Shown piece after piece: positions 36,101 to 46,331 of a stretch of 64,000 nt of DNA. Below the pieces are notes generated by a model. It saw only the letters and a program-made list of their open reading frames with translations. It was not told the origin of the DNA and did not search any database. Where the stretch lies: assembly GCA_003260075.1 (NCBI GenBank), contig QLIY01000030.1, positions 62,001 to 126,000 of the forward strand, read 5' to 3'. Position 1 is the stretch's first letter. Each line of letters starts with the position of its first letter. The translations under genes were made by a program, and so were the position numbers. Source of the DNA: Phallusia mammillata. Taxonomy: Eukaryota > Chordata > Ascidiacea > Phlebobranchia > Ascidiidae.

Positions 36101-39100
36101 GGATCGATGCTTTTATATGAATTAAAAAACAATTAAAGTGTTTATTACTAAATTTTATTAAAAGAAACTTGTTGGTAATTTTTCATACCAAAAGGCGAAC
36201 AAACCGTTACTTAGCCCAAATTACTGCCAAAGCGAATCCGATACAACAAAACAGTACAGACATAATACTAAGTAAAAAAACATTGTCCCTTACCTTTCCG
36301 CTTGTATATTGTCCACGTGGTGCAAGTTTGTCATGGACGTATCTCAATAACTGTGATTTGCTTGTACCAGGATCTCCACACAAGAGAACGTGAACCTCTG
36401 ATCTTAATCCTCCCTTCACTCCTCCACGTGGTCCAGTGGTCTTCATCTCTTTGCGAGATCCACCGAATAACTACGGGGAAAGAAAAAGTTGTTGTAAATA
36501 CAAATAACGTTCCTAACTTCCCAGAAGGCTCTACAGCAGGGCCTAACTGGGGTTCCTGTAAAATACGCTATACGAAATTATGAAAATGTTGACGGTTAGG
36601 GCTGTTAGGGTCGGGGAGAGGGTTTGAAATTACAATAAATCTCAGGTACCCTTTGGGCTTAATAGTCTTACAAGCGTTAACATATGGTACCATACGGTAC
36701 TTAGTACCACCCACAGCACATGTGAGAATATCAAGTCCAAAGGGGGTATCTGAGATGAGGGCATACTTTCAAACTTCTAGAGCACTTCTATCAATTGTAT
36801 TTTTATACCAACGTTTTTAAGTTCAACGTTTTAATTTTAAGTGAATATACAGGTCGCCTTCATCAGAGTAAATAACACTGAATGCGACTGGTACATTGCA
36901 CGATAAACAAAGGAAAACGAATTGAACGCAAGCACGTCACAACGCAACGAAAACACTGCGCGATAACGAATGAGTTTATAAAAAAGTGTTAAAGAACTAG
37001 TTATGTCCCAAAACTATTTTACCTGCAGGAGAATTCCTTTCTTTATGTCATCATGTTCATACACACTTGGTGCGACTGCACGAGCCAAGCGGTCGTAAAC
37101 ATCAGGATGTTTTGATAATTCACGGATCGCTTCGATGCGCTCCTTGCTAAATTGCATCTAAAATCGAAGAAACAGTCAAAAACAAGTAATAGAGTATTTT
37201 AAATCTGTATCCGTGAAAATTTGAAATAGGTTTGCATAAGTCGCAACCATCTTTTCATAAGTTTAAAAAGGTCGAGGAGAAAAATATGTTTTCAAACAAG
37301 AAATCGGTAGAAGAACACTGGTTTACAAGATTATAACTTTTTTCAAAATGCCGCTGTTACACTATAATTTGATTCATTATGCTATTACAAAACAATTGAA
37401 CAACAATATAACCATGACGTCACAATACCTGACTGTCTTCGTCATCTGCGGTTTCATAGAGCTGTTGTCGTTTTCCTTCTTTCTTCTCGAAATGCAGAAC
37501 ATCGATGTGGGTTCGATAAACTGATTTCACATTCCTCATCCTGGGGTTAGCGCGCAGTGGCTGTGCTCTGTATACACCAGTGACCACCACCCTGTCTCCA
37601 GGTTGTACACTGTCTACCAAATCACCGTACGCGTGGAGACCGACTGCATGGGGAGTTTGCCCAGCTGGCATGTCGTCAGGAGCTTCTTGCAACTTAATCA
37701 GCTGTCTGTAAGTGTATAAGAGAAAAATGTAACCTTCTTTGAAGATTTATTGCTCCAAGACATAAAACAATTGTAATAGAGCTTTTGTGGGAAATATATT
37801 GTTTGTGTCGACATTTCAACGTACAAGGAAAAAAAATTGCTGTATTTGACCCATCAATTTACAGACTTGCAAACCTAATAATAGTATGTATTTGGAACAC
37901 TATATACGAGTCTAGTGTATCTTTGTTTAATTAAATTGACGCCTGGCACAACACAAATGCAATTGAGCTCTTGTGGCAAATCTATTATTTGACATTTCAC
38001 TATCTTATTCACGTCGCCTTCTTTGAATTAGTTTAAACCAGGGATTTTTATTTATTTATTGCAAACGTCTCTGCGGGCCGCACAACCGTTATTCAATGGA
38101 CCACATATGGGCAGCAGTAAGCACACTTCGCAAATCGCAACTCTGGGGTAGTCAACATGTTGTGCAACTTGTTAATAAATTTGTTAATAACAAATTCCAA
38201 CCTGTCTGTGAACAGCGATCTGTTGTGAATCAATGACATAGAGTAACTGGTCTTGCACTGGGCACAAATCGTCGGCTCGGCAATACGACCTCGCTCGATC
38301 TCTACTGACACCTCGTGGTGACAAACATTGCAGCGAAAGAATCCTTCTCGCATCTCTGGAATCAGTGATGAGAGTCGGATCACCATTCCACTGATGGTTA
38401 TTAGCTGGTCGATGTCCTCCGGATTTAGAGATCTCATGTTCTTTGTACGCTCAGCATTAAATGGCTTCACCTGCAAAAAGATGTATTTGTGTTGTTTTCA
38501 AAATGTTTGCTGTGTTTGGAGGTAAAAAAGTTTGTCACGGTCAAACATAGCTCTCTGAGAGCAATACTCCCTACAGCAGGGTTCATGCAGCCATCAGACA
38601 AAAGCTGCCTAATTAAGTACCATGTGTTTATACTTTCGGTACCAATTACCGAGTACTTATATATAGTGTTGGACTTTGTTTTGCATCACTAGCTAGTTTT
38701 GTCTGCCATGGCTGTGGCAAATCCGCACACACACATGCAGAAGCATGTAGAAAAAATGTAATCTCTACACGATAATGAAAAATAGTTGTCCATATTCTTA
38801 TAGTGTAAACTGGCCTATGGAATTCACTGTTGGTTTCGAAAACTGAGGCAAAATACTTTGATACCGAGTACGAGTACCACTGAAGTTGTATTGACACCAT
38901 TAATACCGAGTACTCGTCCCATCACTACTATTTAGGAAAGGTTGTGCAGCCCATGTGGTGGTTTGGATTTTAAATAAAGAGTGGCCTACTGCATTATTTT
39001 AATGGATTTTTGCGAGTAAATCCAATCAATTTTATTTTTTCCATAGTGAGTTACAAAATAAACTAATGAAACGCCAAGCTGGTGGAATCCTTGTGAGTGT

Positions 39101-41554
39101 CACTCAGAGCCTTGATTGTGAAGTAAAGTCAATCAAGCAAATGTTTTTTAGAATACAACAATGTGTAAACATGCTCACCAATAAGAAAGATTAGTATGAA
39201 ATGCATCAGCATACCTGAATTTGATGAGACAATGCAATGTCCGGATATTTGGCAAAAAACATTTCGTTGATCGCCATGTCGAAAGTTGGAATGACCTCCT
39301 GTGAGACAAAACAATCACTTTTTAGGACAAGAGATTTTACACAAACAAACCCAAAATCTTCTTGAAAATTATGTAGGTGGCTGTTTGGTAACTAGATACC
39401 AGCAAGATTAAAAAATCATGATTAGCGAAGACAATGTAATTTGTTTAACATTGATCCATCAATTGTGCCCTCCACTTTTCTGTACTACATTACATTTTAA
39501 TCGTGGTCAGCTACTTCAGACTTGGTGATTGTTCGAGTGAAATTGTGTACTGTGTCATTTGAAAGAATCGTATATTATCGAATGCTATGAAACAAAGAGG
39601 TTGTTTTTATAATGAATCAGTGCAAAGGTTTACCTGTGGATAACAAATCAGCTGACGATATAAATCGGCATCAAATATTTTCAAGTGAGCACAGTTAACA
39701 TCCAAATAAGGATCTTCAGTTACACTAATCTCCTCCAGTTTGTGCAGATAAAGTGGTTCGTTTGGGTCCATTCCATCAGTTTCCATCGCATCAGAATCAT
39801 CAGCTACAAAACTTTCAAGACAAGAACATGGTTAGTTTTGTTAACATCATGATTGACGCGCTTTCAAATCTCCCTAAAATCAATAACTTAGTTGTTCATC
39901 CGTAAGTTTCAAAAGGGATGGGCCGAAACTGCAAATGTTCTGTTTGGCCAAGCACCGCGCATCTAAAACACCGATGCTCGATACCATGTATTTGGGTTCT
40001 GGCTCGGCTCGGCCCATCCCCAAGTTCCAACTAACTTTGTGAAATCAAGAATGTGGAATGACAAGGAATTAGGCATTTTAAATGAAGTTGGAGTCATCAG
40101 TCTATGAAGCTAGACACAAACATTTGTCCATATACGGACAAACTTATTACTAACCTTGTTATAAATTGAGTGAATCTTGCCTTACATCTGCTCACGACCA
40201 CATCTGTTCCCCAAATAACAAGTTGTCCTGCTGTATCAGCCGGCAGCATCACTTCTTCGTTCTCCTCTGGAATCGCTTCTGGGATATTTGGAGTTTGATC
40301 CGAATGAAGATTGACGGTTCGTACACGACTGCTACTTCCTAAGTCAGGACGTTGACGAACCTGTGTAATAAGCAATAAAAGTTTCACGGTTATCTAAATG
40401 ATATACTGCAATCAGAAACTGTTTGTTACAAAAGCCAGGAAAGACAGCTATTTTAAAATATATATATATACATGCCATAATATAAATGTGTAACAACATA
40501 TACATCAGGGGTGGGTAACCTGCAGCCCGCGGGCCAAATGAGGCCCTTTATTAAAGGTTGTGCGGCCCATAGAGATGCTTTGATTGTAAATGTACTGGCA
40601 AACGAGTCCAAATATTATATATTTTTGAGCAGATTAATGCGCCGGATGCTAGTTTTCTGCGACCTGACAAAATGTGGCTAGAATCAAATGTGAATTATAC
40701 TTGTATTTAAGCCTATTCGGTAAGCGACGAAGTAAAATCACCTTGTGTTACACACAGGTGCGGCCCGTGATCTAATTTTGACAATTGTAATTGGCCCCAC
40801 AGTAAAAAAGGTTGCCCACCCCTGATATACATATAGCACAATCGTGTAATGACTTAAAATCAACTCATTCCACCAATAACTTCTATTTGTGAAGAAAATG
40901 TAAGTTTATGTCATGAAATCTACTTGTCAGTTAAATTTCATAGATGAAATTTGATAAATAATTTTCATTGCAGACTGTTTTTACTCAATTGTAAGCCAGG
41001 ATTTTTTAACCTGTAGTTTGTATGTGATGGTTGTATCATTTCTACCCCCCTGCATTTTGATTTCAATAGCATTCAAATTGTTTTGGCATGTATGGCATTA
41101 TATGTCAACATAAAATTTGCTGGGTAAAGTTATTGCAAACAACTGTTGACATATAACAACAGAAAAAAAGTATTATGAACCATAACATGACACTTACAAT
41201 AAAGTAATTATGATAAGTTGGAACAGAGACTATGATTGAATGCAGCTAGAGACATAAAACATAATAATTTGTAAAACTTACCGGTGTCTGAGCCCCACGA
41301 GGTGTTCTCCCAGGGGTTAAACCTGACCCAGCTGGAGTTCTTAAACTTCCTGGGGTTCCGTAGAAGAGTGGAGAACTTAAATCAATCTCACTCATATTAG
41401 CTGGAGTTTGAGGAGCAAGTATGGAGTCAGATGTTGCATCGAGTAATCCTGTCTGGTTTGCAGGTGACGTTGGTGGCATCATGGCAAGATCGCTACTCGT
41501 GTCCGGATCATGATTGCGACGACTTCGACCACGGCGTTGACCAGGTGAAGACAT
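32862..41554 (-). CDS. mcm4: MCM4 replicative helicase subunit
   Basis: Fourteen exons: 41554-41282, 40360-40155, 39811-39634, 39298-39215, 38470-38202, 37705-37429, 37157-37023, 36470-36294, 35868-35726, 35119-34909, 34293-34120, 33713-33479, 33164 to about 33107, 33022-32862. About 860 aa, matching animal MCM4 (about 863). It is one of six subunits of the MCM2-7 ring that unwinds DNA at replication forks. Seen: Ser/Thr-Pro-rich N-tail ([20 protein letters not shown]), Zn finger Cys294/297/316/319, Walker A GDPGTSKS at about 506-513, Walker [10 protein letters not shown] at about 568-576, arginine finger SRFD near 640, and C-terminal winged helix ending [14 protein letters not shown]. All junctions are in phase except the last: exon 13 runs from KGALKQL straight into a 60-base poly-G with no GT donor, so the end of exon 13 and start of the last intron are damaged or misassembled. 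Confidence 0.97.
33047..33106. repeat. poly-C tract of 60 bases inside MCM4
   Basis: A pure C run on the plus strand (poly-G on the gene strand) between MCM4 exon 13 and the last exon. It replaces the expected 5' splice site. Read through literally it would give a glycine run in any frame, which MCM4 does not have. Confidence 0.9.
34383..34614. repeat. inverted-repeat element with tRNA-like core
   Basis: The left arm begins GTACGCCAGGCC and continues through GTACCAAATCAGCCGGT to AAGCATTCC. The right arm is its inverse (GGAATGCTTG ... ACCGGCTAGATTCGGTA ... GGCCTGGCGTACC), about 55 bases each. Between them, on the minus strand, lies a tRNA-like core GCCTGCGTAGCTCAATTGG ... CGTGGGTTTAAGTTCCACCG. 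The following 60 bases (to about 34675, GATCGCTGG ... CTGATCCCAG) are shared with copies at 6068 and 7085. It lies in an MCM4 intron. Confidence 0.7.
35223..35524. mobile_element. non-autonomous hAT-like element
   Basis: Ends CAGTGCTTTTTAACC and GGTTGAAGAGCACTG are imperfect inverted repeats, flanked by CTCTATGT on both sides. It lies in an MCM4 intron. Confidence 0.85.
35960..36085 (-). repeat. dispersed repeat family member
   Basis: Shares AGAGTGTACACTTTCGATC, CTATAAGGTCTCATCAGTGC and a downstream GTTGGGAGCAGC block with the copies near 4700, 20860 and 48850. It lies in an MCM4 intron. Confidence 0.45.
39913..40023. mobile_element. short element related to that at 54840-55211
   Basis: Starts AGGGATGGGCCGAAACTGCA and ends GGCTCGGCTCGGCCCATCC, matching both ends of the longer element at 54840-55211, so it looks like an internally deleted copy. 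Flanks AAGTTTCA and AAGTTCCA resemble an imperfect target duplication. It lies in an MCM4 intron. Confidence 0.6.
40506..40824. mobile_element. non-autonomous hAT-like element, CAGGGGTGGG ends
   Basis: Inverted ends CAGGGGTGGGTAACCT and AGGTTGCCCACCCCTG (one mismatch), flanked by exact ATATACAT duplications (40498-40505, 40825-40832). The interior has the phrase GCGGCCC twice. It lies in MCM4 intron 1. Confidence 0.9.
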
Positions 41555-41730
41555 AATTTTTTTCAGTTAGCTTAGTAAAGTGTTACTTAAACCTGTTTTG
41601 GTGAAATGAAGGAAAGGACTTTAGATGACAGTTACAGTAAAACATGAAAATGTAACAGTTTGTACAAATATAAATTTACAAAAAATGAATTACACAATAA
41701 CTAAAGTTTTGTGTTTTTTAATCAAATATC

Positions 41731-43068
41731 TTAAAAGTTGTAAACTTCAGAACACTTTGAACCAACAATTGATTCAAAATAAGCAACTGTCTGTTTTTCG
41801 ATTTCGTCCAAGTTTTGCCACAACATTTTTTCCTTCTCTTGCAACTTTTCTATGGTTGCCTGATGTTTCAACATACAAGACCTCTTTTGTTCATCAAGTT
41901 CCTGCAATGTTGACCTCACTTCCACTTCACTGCTCTTCAGGCTGCTTTGCATGGTTTCAAGCTCTTTGGTGTAATCAGCCAGTTGTTGCTTGTGAGACTG
42001 TGATTGCTTTTCCGCTCGGAGTTTAATACGATGCAGCTGCTCCCGACTTGTGACCAGTTCTTGTTTAAGATTCTCTATCTCCTTGCTAAGTTTGCTTTTG
42101 GAAAGCGACATAGTATCTATCTCGAATTTTTTCTTCATTGCGTTATCTTTTATGACATGTAAATCATCGATGAAGGTTTGACAATCTGAAAGCAGCTGTA
42201 GGTCAAACTTTGCCAACTCATGAGTTTGATTCACTCGCTCAATTTTCCTTTCTGTGTCTCGAAGAATGTTACTGTGCTTTTGGAAATCTTCTTGAAGTTC
42301 ATCTTTCTTTTCCAGCAGTGATTTCTTTTCAGCCAGCAGCTTTTCTGGGCTGCTGACAACCTGTAGTGAAACTTGCTCTTTTTCCTCAAAAGCTCTTGCA
42401 AGCTCTTTTTTAATGATTTCAAATCTCTCTGTGGTTTTACTCATTTCAAGTTTTGCGGCAACTTTCTCCTTATCCTTGTCTTTCTGCTGATCCAAGATTT
42501 TTTCGAACTTTTCCTTCCAATCTGCCAGTTCCAATCTTTGCTGCACATAATGACTTTCATTTTGCTTTAACCAGTTCTTTGTGTCCTGTAACACAGTTTC
42601 CAACTTACTGTTCTGATTTAAAAGCTCCTCACGCTTCTTCAAAAGATCCTCAGAATCACTGCTGATTTCTTTCCAAGTGGAAATGTTGTATTCCCAGTAT
42701 CGCAAGTAGTTTATAAATATGTTGAGAAGTCGGCGAATTCGTTTCCACTTTGGGTACAAAATGTCTTTTGTCTCAATAAGCAATCCTGGCACACAGTGGT
42801 TCAATAACTTTGTGACGTTTAGCATTCGCATCAAATTTGGTCGATAGATTTCCGGGTCCAGGATCGGACGATTTGGCAGCGATTGTCCGAGGTGGTCAAT
42901 TTCAACACCAAGTTTATCAAGTATACTGACGCAAACCTGAAGAACGAGGCCACTGGAGGGATTTTTCAATTGTTCCACTGTCAAATGCCGAATCGAATCA
43001 CCCAGTAATCCAATCTGCAATGCTCCTGTAATGTCCACATCACTTAGCTCAGGTGCAACATACTCCAT
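41731..43068 (-). CDS. nuf2: NUF2 kinetochore protein (NDC80 complex)
   Basis: A single 445-codon exon; vertebrate NUF2 is about 464 aa. NUF2 pairs with NDC80 to form the microtubule-binding end of the NDC80 complex at the outer kinetochore. The first 140 residues fit the NUF2 calponin-homology head (PEIYRPNLMRMLN; KRLRWW-like region at WKRIRRLLNIFINYLRYWEY). The rest is heptad-type coiled coil rich in Glu, Lys and Gln, containing VVSSPEKL at about residues 240-247, a hallmark of the family. The start is MEYVAPELSDVDI; a TTTTATTGCAG acceptor-like site lies about 30 bases upstream. The stop is 176 bases from the MCM4 start on the same strand, and a variant ATTAAA lies just after the stop. The lack of introns contrasts with MCM4 and PUS7L. 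Confidence 0.97.
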   Translation of the reverse strand: MEYVAPELSDVDITGALQIGLLGDSIRHLTVEQLKNPSSGLVLQVCVSILDKLGVEIDHLGQSLPNRPILDPEIYRPNLMRMLNVTKLLNHCVPGLLIETKDILYPKWKRIRRLLNIFINYLRYWEYNISTWKEISSDSEDLLKKREELLNQNSKLETVLQDTKNWLKQNESHYVQQRLELADWKEKFEKILDQQKDKDKEKVAAKLEMSKTTERFEIIKKELARAFEEKEQVSLQVVSSPEKLLAEKKSLLEKKDELQEDFQKHSNILRDTERKIERVNQTHELAKFDLQLLSDCQTFIDDLHVIKDNAMKKKFEIDTMSLSKSKLSKEIENLKQELVTSREQLHRIKLRAEKQSQSHKQQLADYTKELETMQSSLKSSEVEVRSTLQELDEQKRSCMLKHQATIEKLQEKEKMLWQNLDEIEKQTVAYFESIVGSKCSEVYNF

Positions 43069-43523
43069 TTTGTTTTCCTAATATATTTCTGTGTTTTGGC
43101 CTGCAATAAAAGCAAATGATCAAACATATAGTGGAACAGCAATACCTCAATGCTCAACTTGTGGACAAAGTTTCTAATATACATTACTTCTTTTAAATAT
43201 TTATGTGGCACAAGTTGTTGATTTGATTGGGTTGATTAGGTTTTGTACAGGCACACCAAGAAATGTGGAAAAAACTTTTTCAATCGGTGAACTTTTTTTC
43301 ATATTAAGCATCATTATGGTATGAATGAAACATTGTAATAAATAGAAACACATTAGTATTTTTGATCAAACATGCATGAAATAAATAACTTCAAAAAATG
43401 TACAATGCAAACAAGATATGCCTAGAAAAACTTGGCATCACAAATGAGTGCGACTTTGTAGCCATAAATTTCATAAAACACAGCAAATTATTAACACCAA
43501 CAGAACAATTCATGACAATTTCA

Positions 43524-44618
43524 TTACTTCTTAGTAACAAGAAGAACATCTTCATGACAAAGCTTATGACTCAGACCGACATGTTGTCCATTATATTTTG
43601 CACTGAGACCCCAAACTTGTCCATACTTAAAATTTGCCACCAAAGTTCTGTGGATTGCATGACATGCATGCTCAACTGTTGATCCCGATCGGAGAATGAG
43701 GCCATCTTCAAAGTCCGGCTTTTTGCCAGGTTTCTTAGTGTAGACTGTGATAAGTGCAAGATATTTCCACATGGAATCCTTGAAGTGGTCAAGATTAAGA
43801 AGCATGTTGCAGCTGATCACAACACAGTGAGGCTGTCTGGCAATTCTGTCCACCTCTTCGATAGAAATTTGATCAATTTTGTTGTAGACATACAAGCATG
43901 GCATGTATTTTCGGTTGCCTACAATCACATCAATAAGTGCATCTTCACCATAATCTTCACGAAATACAATGTCCGCATTGAAGATTTTGTATTCATGCAA
44001 AATTAGCTGAATCATTTTTTCAGAGATCTTTGTCAGAGTACAAGTTGCTGTAATGGAAATTCCACCACCTTTCTTCTCTTTGTAGTAAATGTTTGGTGGC
44101 TTTTTGTTCAACCTAATTCCTACTGCCTCAAGTTCTTTAGTGAGGAGTTCTTTTTGAACATCTCCCTTTAATGCATCTAACATCATGACCACCATGTCCG
44201 CTGTTCGGCCGACAGCAATGACCTGCCGGCCTCGACCTTTTCCAGCAGCGGCTCCTTCAATGATTCCAGGCAAATCAAGCAGTTGAATATTCGCCCCGTT
44301 GTGCTGAATGACCCCTGGAATGCAGGTCAAAGTCGTAAACTCGTAGGATGCAGCTTCGCTCGTTGTTGATGTTAGGGTAGAAAGTAGGGTGGATTTGCCT
44401 ACAGATGGAAACCCAATGAGTGCAACCCTGGCATCACCAGATTTCATAACATCAAATCCCTCCCCTTTTTGACCAGAGTTTTTCGGACCCTCCAAAATCT
44501 GAGCTCGATATTTTGCAAGTTTAGCTTTAAGAAGACCAAGATGATATTCAGTTGCCTTATTTTTCTGAGTTCTGGCAATTTCTTTTTCAATTTCGGATAT
44601 CTTTTCTAAAATCCCCAT
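43524..44618 (-). CDS. drg2: DRG2 GTPase
   Basis: An intronless frame of 364 codons from MGILEKISEIEKEIARTQ, the same length as vertebrate DRG2. The open frame extends 10 codons upstream to another Met (44648), but MGILEK matches the family start, and an AG lies 8 bases before it. DRG2 is a cytosolic Obg-type GTPase that associates with ribosomes through the DFRP2 partner. Seen: KNKATEYHLGLLKAKLAKYR helix, G1 GFPSVGKST, G3 LLDLPGIIEG, G4 NKID, and C-terminal TGS domain ending HEDVLLVTKK. DRG2 rather than DRG1 is shown by MGILEKISEIEKEI, GEGFDVMKSGDARVALIGF and YEFTTLTCIPGVI. It is the first gene of a possible DRG2-NUF2-MCM4 transcription unit. Confidence 0.97.
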   Translation of the reverse strand: MGILEKISEIEKEIARTQKNKATEYHLGLLKAKLAKYRAQILEGPKNSGQKGEGFDVMKSGDARVALIGFPSVGKSTLLSTLTSTTSEAASYEFTTLTCIPGVIQHNGANIQLLDLPGIIEGAAAGKGRGRQVIAVGRTADMVVMMLDALKGDVQKELLTKELEAVGIRLNKKPPNIYYKEKKGGGISITATCTLTKISEKMIQLILHEYKIFNADIVFREDYGEDALIDVIVGNRKYMPCLYVYNKIDQISIEEVDRIARQPHCVVISCNMLLNLDHFKDSMWKYLALITVYTKKPGKKPDFEDGLILRSGSTVEHACHAIHRTLVANFKYGQVWGLSAKYNGQHVGLSHKLCHEDVLLVTKK

Positions 44619-45243
44619 CGTGCTTCTAATTTGTTGGTGAGTTAGCAACCGAGCACTATTTTTTACAAATTTGGCTTGTGAAAGTAAAATAGTCTAAAAA
44701 AAACACGAAGTCACCCTGCATAGTTAGTTGGTTCTAAACAAGAAATCGTTTTGTTTATCAAAGAAAAAACCTCAGTTTTCTGAAAACCATTTTTTTGAAA
44801 AAAAAACTATTACACACAAACTAAATATGTTGTAAACCCTTACTTACTAAACTAATATGTGTACATTCCCGTAGCATCAGTAATAAGAAAAACCTCAGCT
44901 TAAGAAATTGCAAACTGCAAAAAGCAAACGTTTAAACCCGCAACGTTGGATAAAAAACAACAACACCTGGTATAACTTTATGTCAGGCAACTTGGTTGTT
45001 TATTTCCGATGATGGAAACGTTTTACCACTTTTCAATATTTGTAATCAAGCTTTCTCGGTGCATAAGTTGCTAAAAAGTAAATAAAACATGCATATTATT
45101 ATTTAAAAGAATAAACGGATATTTGTTTTATAATCCCAAGTACACCAGTTGGTTAAAGATTTCAAGGGAATAAAATGTGTGAGGAATTTAACCGTTATCT
45201 CATTCGATTGTTAACAAGTGAATTTAGATTCCCGCCAAATGGC

Positions 45244-45558
45244 GAAGTTCCCGCAAATAGCTGCCACGTGATCATTAAAAATCGATGAACCAAATAAGTC
45301 TTGTTTAATAATGATACATTTGCGTTAAAAAGGATAAAATCAAAATAAACACCATGACCTTTTTTTCAAAAGTATTCTGAGTAAGAAAAGTAACCCCCCC
45401 CCCCGAAGTTCCCGCAAATAGCTGCCACGTGATCATTAAAAATCGATGAACGAAATAAATCTTGTTTAATGTTGATACATTTGCGTTAAAAAGGATAAAA
45501 TCAAAATGAACACCATAAACATTTTTTTTTCAAAAGTATTCTGAGTAAGAAAAGTATT
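45244..45558. repeat. direct duplication split by a C run
   Basis: About 150 bases starting GAAGTTCCCGCAAATAGC occur twice, at about 45246-45393 and 45405-45554, with a handful of substitutions, separated by 11 C. The level of difference is what two alleles of a heterozygous animal would show. Confidence 0.85.
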
Positions 45559-45775
45559 AAGTGTGTAGAAAAATGGAGGTAATTTTAGTTATGTAAGAAA
45601 ACCAATGTTAATTTCAGTTTTTTGTGGGCTTTATTATTTTTTTAACAAACGGAGTAACAATAATTCTCCTAATTTTCCATAAGATGAAAATACAAATAGG
45701 CAATTAAAAAAAGCTTGAAATTGGTATGATTTCCGTGTGTGTTATGGCTGAATGAGCATGTTTACGGATCAGGGC

Positions 45776-45895
45776 ATTTTATCGGGTGTAGTTTTATTGG
45801 ATTAATGATTTTGTTTTTCTGATGTTGAAGCCCCCCCCCCATTTTATCGGGTGTAGTTTTATTGGATTAATGATTTTGTTTTTCTGATATTGAAG
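45776..45895. repeat. direct duplication split by a run of 10 C
   Basis: ATTTTATCGGGTGTAG to TTGAAG (about 55 bases) is repeated on both sides of C10 at 45831-45840 with one substitution. Confidence 0.85.
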
Positions 45896-46027
45896 TCTTC
45901 TACTTGAAGTGAAATCGAAAGTCGGAAGTTCCCCCCCCCCTTGGAAAAAAGTGCTTACCGCATCTAGTGAATTAAGTTATCTATGGTTGAAGTCTTCAAC
46001 TTGAAGTGAAATCGAAAGTCGGAAGTC
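45887..46027. repeat. direct duplication near a run of 10 C
   Basis: GAAGTCTTC(T/A)ACTTGAAG through GTCGGAAGT is found at 45891-45929 and 45989-46027. C10 at 45931-45940 follows the first copy. Confidence 0.75.
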
Positions 46028-46331
46028 CGAACTGATTGTGTTTTTATATCGTTGCAAGTAAAAAAATTGCGTAACTTTTACTGGGGCGCACTATCGCATA
46101 TTCAACCTCTTGAGCTGCGCAGAAAACTGAGCAGATTGCGTTTCACACACTTGTGTTAAAAATTGAGATCGTTTGTTGACACACAACATGACCTGGATGT
46201 AAAATATCTGTGTGTTAAAAAGGTGCCAGCTATGTGTAATTGTGATTTTTTGGCAGAGTAGGTTTCTGTATCAAGTTATGAACAGCAAAATTAAGTAAAT
46301 GCTGCAAAATTTAACTTGACTTTTTGAACTG

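Larger units (their letters stand above)
44619..46331. promoter_or_regulatory. divergent intergenic region between DRG2 and DENND1
   Basis: DRG2 is transcribed leftward and DENND1 rightward, so this 1.7 kb must hold promoter sequence for both. I see no TATA box I would defend. The region is complicated by three short duplications separated by C runs (45244-45558, 45776-45895, 45887-46027), which look like assembly joins, so its true length is uncertain. Confidence 0.5.

Noticed and set aside
44619..44648. DRG2 start ten codons further upstream
   Set aside because: The family start is MGILEK at 44618 and the total then matches the usual 364 aa; the upstream codons have no family similarity and contain a likely trans-splice AG.
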